This document shows positions 1 to 5,938 of a stretch of 8,053 bases of DNA, one piece after another (within the stretch, counting starts at the first letter, position 1; the number at the start of each line of letters is the position of its first letter). The translations under genes and the position numbers were made by a program. Source of the DNA: Clostridiales bacterium UBA1777 (lineage in GTDB: Bacteria > Bacillota > Clostridia > Oscillospirales > Oscillospiraceae); NCBI GenBank assembly GCA_002315275.1, contig DCGN01000055.1, positions 1 to 8,053 on the forward strand. Direction: 5' to 3'. The notes under the pieces were generated by a model. The model was not told the DNA's origin and did not search any database. It saw only the letters and a list, made by a program, of their open reading frames with translations.

Positions 1-1340
1 TCCTCATCGCGCTTGATGTTCTTGCTGTGGCAGCACTCGCACTCGGTCGCATCCTCGCGGGAGACGGTGATATGGCCGCAGTCGGCGCAGTACCATGCGG
101 GGATCTGATGGCCCCACCAGAGCTGGCGGGAGATGCACCAGTCATGCACGTTCTCCATCCAGTTGGTATAGGTCTTCGTGAAGCGCTCGGGCACGAACCT
201 TATTCTGCCGTCCCTGACAACGTCGATAGCCTTCTTTGCCAGAGGCTCCATCTTGACGAACCACTGGGGGCTCGTGATAGGCTCGACTATCGTGCCGCAG
301 CGGTAGCAGCAGCCGACATTGTGGCTGTACGGCTCGATCTTGACCATGTAGCCCTGCTCGTCGAGGTCGGCTACGATGGCCTTGCGGCACTCGTAACGGT
401 CCATACCGTCATACTTGCCGCCGTTTATGATGCGCGCATCCTCATCGATGCACTGTATCTGCTCAAGATTGTGGCGCAGGCCGACCTCAAAGTCGTTGGG
501 GTCATGGCAGGGTGTCATCTTGACGGCGCCGGTGCCGAAGCCGAGCTCAACATAGTCATCGGCGACGATTGGGAGCTTTCTGCCCACGAGAGGCAGGATG
601 GCGTTCTTGCCGACGAGGTGCTGATACTTCTCGTCAGCCGGGTTGACGGCAACGCCGGTATCGCCGAGCATCGTCTCGGGACGGGTGGTGGCGATTATGA
701 ACTCCTCATCGGAATCCTCAATGGGGTAGCGGATGTGCCAGAAGGAGCCGGGGATATCCTTATATTCGACCTCGGCATCGGACAGAGCCGTGCGGCAATG
801 GGGGCACCAGTTGATGATGCGCTTGCCCTTGTAGATGAGGCCCTTTTCATAGAGGTCGCAGAACGTCTCGCGGACGGCCTTTGCGCAGGTCTCGTCCATC
901 GTGAAGCGGGAGCGCGACCAGTCGCAGCTTACGCCCATGCACTTTTGCTGCTCTACTATTCTGTCGCCGTACTGCTGCTTCCATGCCCAGACACGCTCAA
1001 GGAACTTCTCACGGCCGAGGTCATAGCGGGTCTTGCCCTCCTCCTTGCGGAGCACCTCCTCGACCTTTATCTGAGTTGCGATGCCGGCATGGTCAACGCC
1101 GGGCAGCCACATTGCGGAGTAGCCCTGCATTCTCTTATAGCGCGTGAGGATATCCTGCAGAGTGGCATCCATCGCGTGGCCCATGTGGAGCTGGCCCGTG
1201 ACGTTCGGGGGAGGCATAACTATGGAGAAGGGCTTCTTCGAGGGATCTATCCTGCCCTCAAAATATTTGCCGTCCATCCACATATCGTAGATCTTCTTTT
1301 CAACGGCCTTAGGGTCGTACACTTTCGGCAGTTCTTTCAT
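1..1340 (-). CDS. valS: Valyl-tRNA synthetase, N-terminal half (truncated by window edge)
   Basis: Class I aminoacyl-tRNA synthetase that charges tRNA-Val with valine in the cytoplasm; 446 codons of an expected roughly 880 are visible. The protein begins MKELPKVYDP. The HIGH signature of the Rossmann active site appears as PPPNVTGQLHMGH (HMGH at residues 52-55), followed by WLPGVDHAGIATQ. The CP1 editing domain, which hydrolyses mischarged Thr-tRNA, is marked by ATTRPETMLGDTGVAVNP and GTGAVKMTPCHDPNDFEVG; the Cys before HDPND is more often Ala in this family. Then come a CYRCG segment, SPQWFVKM and WCISRQLWWGHQIPAWYC. The last visible part is a CxxC...CxxC zinc-ribbon-like insert. The KMSKS loop and anticodon-binding domain lie outside the window. 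The start is set by AGGAGA (1346-1351), five bases upstream. The ATG overlaps the stop of a small upstream ORF, and expression is controlled by the T-box leader further upstream. Confidence 0.97.
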   Translation of the reverse strand, partial: MKELPKVYDPKAVEKKIYDMWMDGKYFEGRIDPSKKPFSIVMPPPNVTGQLHMGHAMDATLQDILTRYKRMQGYSAMWLPGVDHAGIATQIKVEEVLRKEEGKTRYDLGREKFLERVWAWKQQYGDRIVEQQKCMGVSCDWSRSRFTMDETCAKAVRETFCDLYEKGLIYKGKRIINWCPHCRTALSDAEVEYKDIPGSFWHIRYPIEDSDEEFIIATTRPETMLGDTGVAVNPADEKYQHLVGKNAILPLVGRKLPIVADDYVELGFGTGAVKMTPCHDPNDFEVGLRHNLEQIQCIDEDARIINGGKYDGMDRYECRKAIVADLDEQGYMVKIEPYSHNVGCCYRCGTIVEPITSPQWFVKMEPLAKKAIDVVRDGRIRFVPERFTKTYTNWMENVHDWCISRQLWWGHQIPAWYCADCGHITVSREDATECECCHSKNIKRDE

Positions 1341-1483
1341 TCTTTTCTCCTATCTGAAAAATTATTTTTTACTGTTATTTCTTTGCCCGTTTTTTCGGAA
1401 ATGAAGCGGGCGAATTCATCGGGCGTGCCCTCCGTGAAGCAGCGCTCGGGGAGGATGTATTCAACTGCCGCATGGAACTCCAT
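1337..1483 (-). CDS. Small 48-aa hypothetical protein translationally coupled to valS
   Basis: Not recognised. A short ORF lies between the T-box terminator and valS. I choose the ATG at 1481-1483 because AGGTG (1493-1497) stands nine bases upstream of it. Upstream in-frame ATGs at 1492 and 1504 are too close to, or upstream of, that site, and the earliest one (1531) lies inside the terminator hairpin. The product starts MEFHAAVEYILPERCF and has a basic, hydrophilic C-terminus (DRRKE), with no membrane segment or signal peptide. Its TGA stop overlaps the valS ATG in an ATGA tetramer, and the valS ribosome binding site lies inside its last codons, so coupling is likely. The first half has GC-rich third positions like the neighbouring genes; the last third is AT-rich. 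It may be a real microprotein or a leader ORF that sets valS translation. Transcription depends on T-box readthrough. Confidence 0.6.
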   Translation of the reverse strand: MEFHAAVEYILPERCFTEGTPDEFARFISEKTGKEITVKNNFSDRRKE

Positions 1484-1511
1484 ACCGCGCATCACCTCTT
1501 TCATATAAAGC

Positions 1512-1543
1512 AAAAACGCCCCGAAGCACATAGCTTCAGGGCG
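1512..1543 (-). terminator. T-box intrinsic terminator of the valS leader
   Basis: An 11-bp hairpin on the minus strand pairs CGCCCTGAAGC with GCTTCGGGGCG (one G-U wobble) around a five-base loop, followed directly by TTTTT at 1512-1516. Its 5' arm contains CCTGAA (1535-1540), the exact complement of TTCAGG (1562-1567) just upstream of the T-box bulge. The hairpin therefore cannot form together with the antiterminator. Confidence 0.93.
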
Positions 1544-1749
1544 ATAAAAACCGCTGTACCACCTGAATTCCGCATAAAACGCGGCACTCTTGGGGAAGAT
1601 AACGCCTCCCTTGCGCCGGGGCTACGCAATCTAACGACCTTCACTCCGGATGCTCCGAGCCGACCTTCTCCACCGACCGCGCGGGGGCTCGCACCGAACC
1701 GCCCCTTCTCTGTGCTTGATCAAAAGTGGATACTCCTGCTCTTCATAGC
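1512..1749 (-). promoter_or_regulatory. T-box riboswitch (tRNA-Val sensing) controlling valS
   Basis: The leader RNA binds uncharged tRNA-Val and switches from terminator to antiterminator. Visible parts in transcript order: the Stem I base GAGC (1739-1742) with an AGGAGTA internal loop; the AGAGAA distal motif near 1706-1711; a GGGGC/GCCCC apical stem with GGTGCGA; then GTGGA closing TCCAC; and a specifier loop GAAG-GTC-G, with GTC (Val) at 1662-1664. GCTC then closes Stem I. Downstream are a TTGCG/CGCAA hairpin with a C-rich loop and a GGGAGG/CTTCCC hairpin (probable Stem IIA/B region), and Stem III as CCGC/GCGG. The T-box sequence AGGTGGTACAGCGG (1551-1564) lets TTCAGG pair with CCTGAA and GCG with CGC around a seven-base TGGTACA bulge. 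UGGU complements the ACCA end of tRNA-Val. The specifier and the downstream gene agree. The 5' end is estimated from the promoter. Confidence 0.95.
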
Positions 1750-1755
1750 TGATTG

Positions 1756-1784
1756 ATTATATAATACCCTAATTTGTTTGTCAA
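1756..1784 (-). promoter_or_regulatory. Consensus sigma-A promoter for the T-box/valS transcript
   Basis: On the minus strand, TTGACA (1779-1784) is followed by a 17-base spacer and TATAAT (1756-1761). Both hexamers match the housekeeping consensus perfectly. The predicted start is near 1749, just upstream of T-box Stem I. The -35 lies about 20 bases beyond the stop codon of the CotH-like gene. A strong promoter ahead of a conditional terminator fits T-box control. Confidence 0.9.
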
Positions 1785-1804
1785 TACGCCGCGTTTAAGC
1801 AGTT

Positions 1805-3961
1805 TTACTTAGCGAAAAGGGTATTCAACTTGTTTGAAATTGAATACTTCTTATTTAGCCTAAAGGCTGTGTCAGCAATTACATTAATTACCGGCGTAAC
1901 TTTTTGCACCACGCTTTTAACCTTTTCGCCATATCGTGCATTTATTAGGAGCGGATCCTTCCATTGCGCATACAGAACAGTATACCCGTTGAGTGTAATT
2001 GTCTCTCCCGGCTGATAGGTTTTGCCTGTGCCATCTGCTTTTGTGTTCCAGCCCATAAATATCAGACCCACAGCGGGTGCTATTGCTATTCTGTCATTCT
2101 CACCTGCTTCGTATGGACTCAACACAATTGTAGTTTCACCGTTCTTGTGGATTATTGAATCCTTATAATTGCCTGTTCCTCCGTTAAGATCGTAGCAGAC
2201 GGTTGCGGAGTTCTCGCTGAAGCCGATATCCAGCCAGTACCGTCTCTCAGGGATAAAGTATGTGGCAACGGCGACGCGGGATCTGTACTCTTCTGCCGTG
2301 GAAAGCACCTTCCACCGTACGCCGTTCATAACAGCAGATGCCTCTATTTCATCCGCAAGCCCGTTGACAAACGCTATTGCATCGCTTCCGGCAATGGCAT
2401 CCTTCACCTCTGCCCAGCGTGCATAAACCGCTTTTCGAAAATCCTCGTGCCTGTAAAGTCTGTTGAATATTGTGGGAAAATCGCCCAGAGCGAAGTTGGT
2501 ATCCGAATTGTAGGACTGCTTATTCGTCACCCACAGGTTCCACGAATCGTCAAACGAGTGATCGAAATCCCACAGCGGAGCAGCAACCAGTTTTCCTCCC
2601 TGATCCTTATAAAAATATGTACTCGTCTTTCCTCCGTCACCGTTTACGGAGTACTCAAACATGATGTACATATTGACGAGAGATGCCATGTCAAAGTAAT
2701 CGCTGTAGTGCTTTCCGAGTTCATTATAACCGGTCTCCGACCAGATGGCGTCTTCCGCCTCCTGCCAGTATTTGCTTATGTATTCCACCTGTGCCTTGCT
2801 TGCGTATTCGGGCTCTTTCACAACAACGTTCTGGTTTCTGGACGTGGTAAACCCGCTCGTCTCATAAACATATCTGTCGCTAAGCTCACACTCCAGCAGA
2901 TAGCCTCCGCTGATATCCTCCGGGTCATTCGGAATGTTGACCCATTTTGCGCTGGAAACCGTACCCCATGGAGGCACGCTACCGTTAATGCCTGTTCCGC
3001 CGGTAGAATATGTGTCAAGCTCCTCGCTGTTGACATCCTCGGTGGCTCCTGCAAGGTCAAAAATGTTTACTCTGTTTTTGCCGATCTCAACGCTCTCGCA
3101 AACTATATAATTTCCCATATAATCGCCGTTGATATAGAGATCAACTATCCTGTAATCAGAGCCAAAATCAATGCCCAACTTGTCCCCTACGTACCATGCG
3201 AGTGGATTGCGGACAATGGAAACATCCGATGCTGAGGCAAGAAGCGTCCACTTCTTTGCCTTGTCCATGCCGAGAAGCTTTGTCTTCTCTTCAAATTTAA
3301 TATTGTAGGGTTTCTTATCGTAATCTACCCACGTTGCATTGCCTCTGCCCTTTATATGGGCAAGAGTGCTGTCAAGCTTCTGCTTTCCGTCCTCATAAAC
3401 GCGGATGGTCGCAGCTTCCTTGTTGTCCTTGTTCTCATGGATATAGTCAAGCGATCCGGACTCTGTTTCGATATAAATGGTTGGGATGTTTTCCGACATC
3501 ATTACAACAACAGGGTACTCTTTTCCGCCGCAGGCAACAGTATAGCTCCCGCATTCAGCAAAAACGTCCGTCTTCTGCCCGCTCACAATTGCCTCGCCGT
3601 TGACCGTGACCTCGCATTCGGGCTCAAAGTACACAGTGAGCTTATCTGCCTTTACATCGGCCGGCATGAACAGATAATACACGCCGTCCGTCTCATACCA
3701 GCTGACAGTGTCGATATCGTCCTGTGCGCCGCCATACGGGTTAACGGATAACGAAAGCGCAATTTCTTCCTCATCAATTGTTTCCTGTTCTATATTCTCC
3801 TGCATCGGTTCCGACGGCTGCTCTTCTACCGACTCTTCTTCCGTTATCAGCGAGTTCTCCGTCATCTGCCCGTCTTCCGCGAAAGCAGAAAACGTAAGCA
3901 AAGAAGCGAACATTGCCACCGTCAGCAGCAAAGAGATTGCTCTTTTAGTCATCACTTTCAT
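1805..3961 (-). CDS. Secreted CotH-family (kinase-like) protein with a Listeria-Bacteroides repeat
   Basis: 718 aa. GGAGGA (3968-3973), six bases upstream, sets the start. The signal peptide is MKVMTKRAIS plus a hydrophobic stretch ending AFA (about residue 28), with no lipobox. A Glu-rich linker follows (about 30-68), then a beta-rich domain (about 85-165). The CotH domain (about 185-580) shows IKGRGNATW (203-211), KKPYNIKF, LLASASDVSIVRNPLA (240-255), STYFYKD and PLWDFDHSF (462-470), whose Asp residues match the metal-binding site of the family. B. subtilis CotH phosphorylates spore-coat proteins; many clostridial relatives are extracellular and their substrates are unknown. A repeat of the InlB B / Flg_new type (CYDLNGGTG...FMGWNTKADGTGKTY...YAQW) spans about 589-667. 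The basic 50-residue tail has no LPXTG or S-layer motif. By eye, GC is lower than in valS and prfB, which could mean transfer. No terminator is visible before the valS promoter. Confidence 0.9.
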   Translation of the reverse strand: MKVMTKRAISLLLTVAMFASLLTFSAFAEDGQMTENSLITEEESVEEQPSEPMQENIEQETIDEEEIALSLSVNPYGGAQDDIDTVSWYETDGVYYLFMPADVKADKLTVYFEPECEVTVNGEAIVSGQKTDVFAECGSYTVACGGKEYPVVVMMSENIPTIYIETESGSLDYIHENKDNKEAATIRVYEDGKQKLDSTLAHIKGRGNATWVDYDKKPYNIKFEEKTKLLGMDKAKKWTLLASASDVSIVRNPLAWYVGDKLGIDFGSDYRIVDLYINGDYMGNYIVCESVEIGKNRVNIFDLAGATEDVNSEELDTYSTGGTGINGSVPPWGTVSSAKWVNIPNDPEDISGGYLLECELSDRYVYETSGFTTSRNQNVVVKEPEYASKAQVEYISKYWQEAEDAIWSETGYNELGKHYSDYFDMASLVNMYIMFEYSVNGDGGKTSTYFYKDQGGKLVAAPLWDFDHSFDDSWNLWVTNKQSYNSDTNFALGDFPTIFNRLYRHEDFRKAVYARWAEVKDAIAGSDAIAFVNGLADEIEASAVMNGVRWKVLSTAEEYRSRVAVATYFIPERRYWLDIGFSENSATVCYDLNGGTGNYKDSIIHKNGETTIVLSPYEAGENDRIAIAPAVGLIFMGWNTKADGTGKTYQPGETITLNGYTVLYAQWKDPLLINARYGEKVKSVVQKVTPVINVIADTAFRLNKKYSISNKLNTLFAK

Positions 3962-4017
3962 AGTACATCCTCCAGTAATATTAATATACGCTCATCAGTG
4001 ATTTGTTCTTAAAAGTT

Positions 4018-4046
4018 ATATTAACAGAAAATTACTTTCTTTTCAA
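4018..4046 (-). promoter_or_regulatory. Probable promoter of the CotH-like gene
   Basis: Minus-strand TTGAAA (4041-4046), a 17-base spacer and TAATAT (4018-4023) preceded by TGT, an extended -10 form. The -10 matches consensus at only four of six positions, so this is tentative. The spacer holds a small inverted repeat, AGAAA-GTAAT-TTTCT (4026-4040), that could be an operator. The 5' untranslated region would be about 50 bases. Confidence 0.45.
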
Positions 4047-4113
4047 GATGTTTCTCGTAGTTTTTACTGTTTCGTGCGGTACTGCTTCCGCTGTTTTATG
4101 TGATAATAACCTA

Positions 4114-4142
4114 TTGCATAAGGGCGAAATATATGTTATACT
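4114..4142 (+). promoter_or_regulatory. Promoter of the membrane protein gene
   Basis: TTGCAT (4114-4119), a 17-base spacer and TATACT (4137-4142) preceded by TGT, giving an extended -10. The predicted start is near 4149, with an untranslated leader of about 55 bases before the ATG at 4204. Confidence 0.7.
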
Positions 4143-4157
4143 CACCTTCGCATAAGG
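4116..4157 (+). repeat. Direct repeat GCATAAGG flanking the -10 element
   Basis: GCATAAGG occurs at 4116-4123, overlapping the -35, and again at 4150-4157 at the predicted transcription start, 34 bases apart. Each copy ends a weak dyad beginning with CCT (4110-4123; CCTTcgcatAAGG at 4145-4157). The placement suggests a possible pair of operator half-sites; this is inference. Confidence 0.4.
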
Positions 4158-4203
4158 CAATTACATTTTAACTATTTTACAGTATCTTAAGGAGTATTTG
4201 GCA

Positions 4204-4740
4204 ATGAACTCAAAAAAACTCGACAATTATTCCGCCGTTTTCTGCGTTCTTCTTTTGATCGCGATCTTCTGCATCGGCATGAGCATCGTTGATGCTGCCG
4301 GCGGCGAGGGTCTCCTCGTTTCGGACTATTTCGCATCCGTCTGCATTATCCTCACCGCTATCTTCGGTATTTACTACACCATAGTCGGCTGCAAGAAGGT
4401 CGGCGGCGCTAAGTACTATGTATGGTACATGGGCGCTCTCGCCGTATGCGACCTCGTTGCCATCGCAGGTGCTGCCAACTATCCCGCAGTCGGCACCCTC
4501 GCTCTCGCACTGTCCATCGCAAGCTGCACGGTTCTCTGCTTTGCAAAGGATCTCGGCCAAAAGAAGTCCACTGCTTTCGCTCTTGTCGCTCTTATCGCAA
4601 AGGTCGTTGTGCTGTTCATCACGCTCATCGTGAAGCACACCTTCTCCATGCTCATCTCCGCCAGCACGCTTCTCGCTGTTGTCGCAATGTTCATGGTCTG
4701 CGCAAAGTACTACGACAAGTCCACCCGCGGCTCAAAGTAA
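4204..4740 (+). CDS. Hypothetical integral membrane protein, about six helices
   Basis: Not recognised. 178 aa starting MNSKKLDNYS at the ATG 4204-4206, which sits nine bases after AAGGAG (4189-4194). A TTG at 4198 is in frame but only three bases from that site, so it is unlikely. Hydrophobic segments lie at about residues 10-28, 39-62, 71-91, 95-113, 122-143 and 147-167, joined by short loops with Lys/Arg (CKKVGGAK, KDLGQKK) and ending in the polar tail YYDKSTRGSK. Nearly the whole chain is membrane-embedded, with no soluble domain, no signal peptide distinct from helix 1, and no motif of a known transporter or enzyme. It appears monocistronic: it has its own promoter and a terminator just after the stop, and both neighbours are on the opposite strand. 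Codon use resembles prs and prfB. Function unknown. Confidence 0.85.
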   Translation: MNSKKLDNYSAVFCVLLLIAIFCIGMSIVDAAGGEGLLVSDYFASVCIILTAIFGIYYTIVGCKKVGGAKYYVWYMGALAVCDLVAIAGAANYPAVGTLALALSIASCTVLCFAKDLGQKKSTAFALVALIAKVVVLFITLIVKHTFSMLISASTLLAVVAMFMVCAKYYDKSTRGSK

Positions 4741-4762
4741 GCTAAAAACTGATAAATCGTTA

Positions 4763-4795
4763 AAAGGGGCTGTCTCAAAAAGAGTCAGCCCCTTT
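4763..4795. terminator. Bidirectional intrinsic terminator between convergent genes
   Basis: AAAGGGGCTG (4763-4772) pairs with CAGCCCCTTT (4786-4795). The stem continues past one T-T mismatch as CTC/GAG around an AAAAA loop. It lies 22 bases after the membrane-protein stop and 5 bases after the lipoprotein stop. The minus-strand transcript ends the stem with a run of four U, and the plus-strand transcript with three, so it should work better for the lipoprotein transcript. Confidence 0.88.
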
Positions 4796-4800
4796 GATTA

Positions 4801-5910
4801 TCATATTATGCCGGGCGTAAAGTCTTCATACCATTCGCCGGACTGAGACATGTACTCATTGCCGTCCTGATCGTACTCGACGTAGATGAAGGTCGCGGGG
4901 GTGACTCCCTCGGGGCACTCGGCAATATCGGAAGCTGTCTGCTCGAAGCTCTCATCAAACCAATATATCTCGTGGCCGAGCTCGTTTCCGTTTTCGTCAT
5001 AGTAATAGCACTCGGTGCGGGAAATGCCGGTGACCTTATTGGCGGCGTACACAAGGACATCCTTCGTTGTGTCCTCTGTGCCGAGCTCATGCGGCACGGT
5101 GCAGGCCTCGTCATCATAAATATTGTAATCGTACGGTTCTATCTGAAGTCTGTCGCCCTTTGTGAAGACTATAGAGTAGACGCACTCCTCGTCAGTGCCG
5201 GGGCCGGTAACGACTGTCGCCGTGGCTTTATTCGCCTCGTCGGGAGAAGCATGGTCTCTCAGCATGCATACGAAATCAGGCAGCTCAATGGGAGTAAGCA
5301 GAGAGCGGTTGAGCTCATTCTCTGTTCCGTCAGCATAGATAATGACCTGCCTTACACATTCCACCGTGAGATCCTCGCGGAGCGTTTCGTAGATAACGAA
5401 AACGTCGCCCTCGTGATAATCCTCGCAGAAGAACTGCGCCTTCTCGGCATTGGGCTCAAAGGTGACGAGGTAGCCCGTCTCCGTTTTTTCAACGGACTGC
5501 ACCTCAGACGCCTCAACGCTGCGGAACGGGCCGCAGTCCCACGAGGGATCCTCCGGAACGCTTACACCAACCGGATCGATGAAGGGAAAAACCTCGCCGT
5601 CGGAATAATGATAAAACGACTCGGAAGAACAGTAATCCGCGCAGCCGTCCCACTTGTACAGCGTGCAGCGGCCCGTGCCGTCATAATACGTCTCACTTTC
5701 GGGCTCTTCTCCGTTAAAGGCGAGCGTGACCATATAGGAACCGAAGATGGAAATATAATTTTCGTAGGTGTTGGCGGCGTTTATCTCATCAAAGGTCGGG
5801 ATACCGTCATCCTGAGCTTCCGTTTCCGCGGCGGGAGCAGCCTTCGCGCCGCAGGCGCATAGGACGAGCATCATGCACAGGACGAGAGCAAGTGCGAAAA
5901 GCTTCTTCAT
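4801..5910 (-). CDS. Hypothetical lipoprotein, 369 aa
   Basis: Not recognised as a family. It begins MKKLFALALVLCMMLVLCAC: a short basic n-region, a hydrophobic core and a lipobox (LCAC) with the modified Cys at residue 20, so the mature protein should be lipid-anchored to the outer face of the membrane. An Ala/Glu-rich spacer (about 22-35) precedes an acidic domain of roughly 330 residues that looks rich in beta strands, with many aromatic residues and about ten cysteines after the lipobox. Internal similarities such as YYDENGNELGHE and EYDQDGNEYMSQ suggest short beta-hairpin units. AAGGAGG (5919-5925), eight bases upstream, fixes the start. The gene begins 28 bases after the prfB stop with no promoter or terminator between, so it is probably co-transcribed with prfB. 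Transcription should end at the shared hairpin at 4763-4795. Ligand and role are unknown. Confidence 0.88.
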   Translation of the reverse strand: MKKLFALALVLCMMLVLCACGAKAAPAAETEAQDDGIPTFDEINAANTYENYISIFGSYMVTLAFNGEEPESETYYDGTGRCTLYKWDGCADYCSSESFYHYSDGEVFPFIDPVGVSVPEDPSWDCGPFRSVEASEVQSVEKTETGYLVTFEPNAEKAQFFCEDYHEGDVFVIYETLREDLTVECVRQVIIYADGTENELNRSLLTPIELPDFVCMLRDHASPDEANKATATVVTGPGTDEECVYSIVFTKGDRLQIEPYDYNIYDDEACTVPHELGTEDTTKDVLVYAANKVTGISRTECYYYDENGNELGHEIYWFDESFEQTASDIAECPEGVTPATFIYVEYDQDGNEYMSQSGEWYEDFTPGII

Positions 5911-5938
5911 GGAGTTGCCCTCCTTTGTGTGTTCTGTA

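Noticed and set aside
27..1508. 493-codon open frame on the plus strand opposite valS
   Set aside because: It is antisense to a clear valyl-tRNA synthetase with HIGH and editing motifs. The translation is low-complexity Ala/Leu/Val/Asp of the kind made by GC-biased third positions, and it runs into the T-box terminator region.
1472..1756. 94-codon plus-strand frame across the valS leader
   Set aside because: It overlies the T-box RNA, whose structure explains the sequence. The product is low complexity and has no homology that I recognise.
2447..3235. 262-codon plus-strand frame inside the CotH-like gene
   Set aside because: Antisense to conserved CotH motifs; no ribosome site or recognisable product.
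4763..4795. Hairpin with GGGGCTGTCTCAAAA considered as an insertion-sequence end
   Set aside because: Similar strings occur near mobile elements, but there is no transposase, second inverted repeat or target duplication. Position and shape fit a shared terminator.
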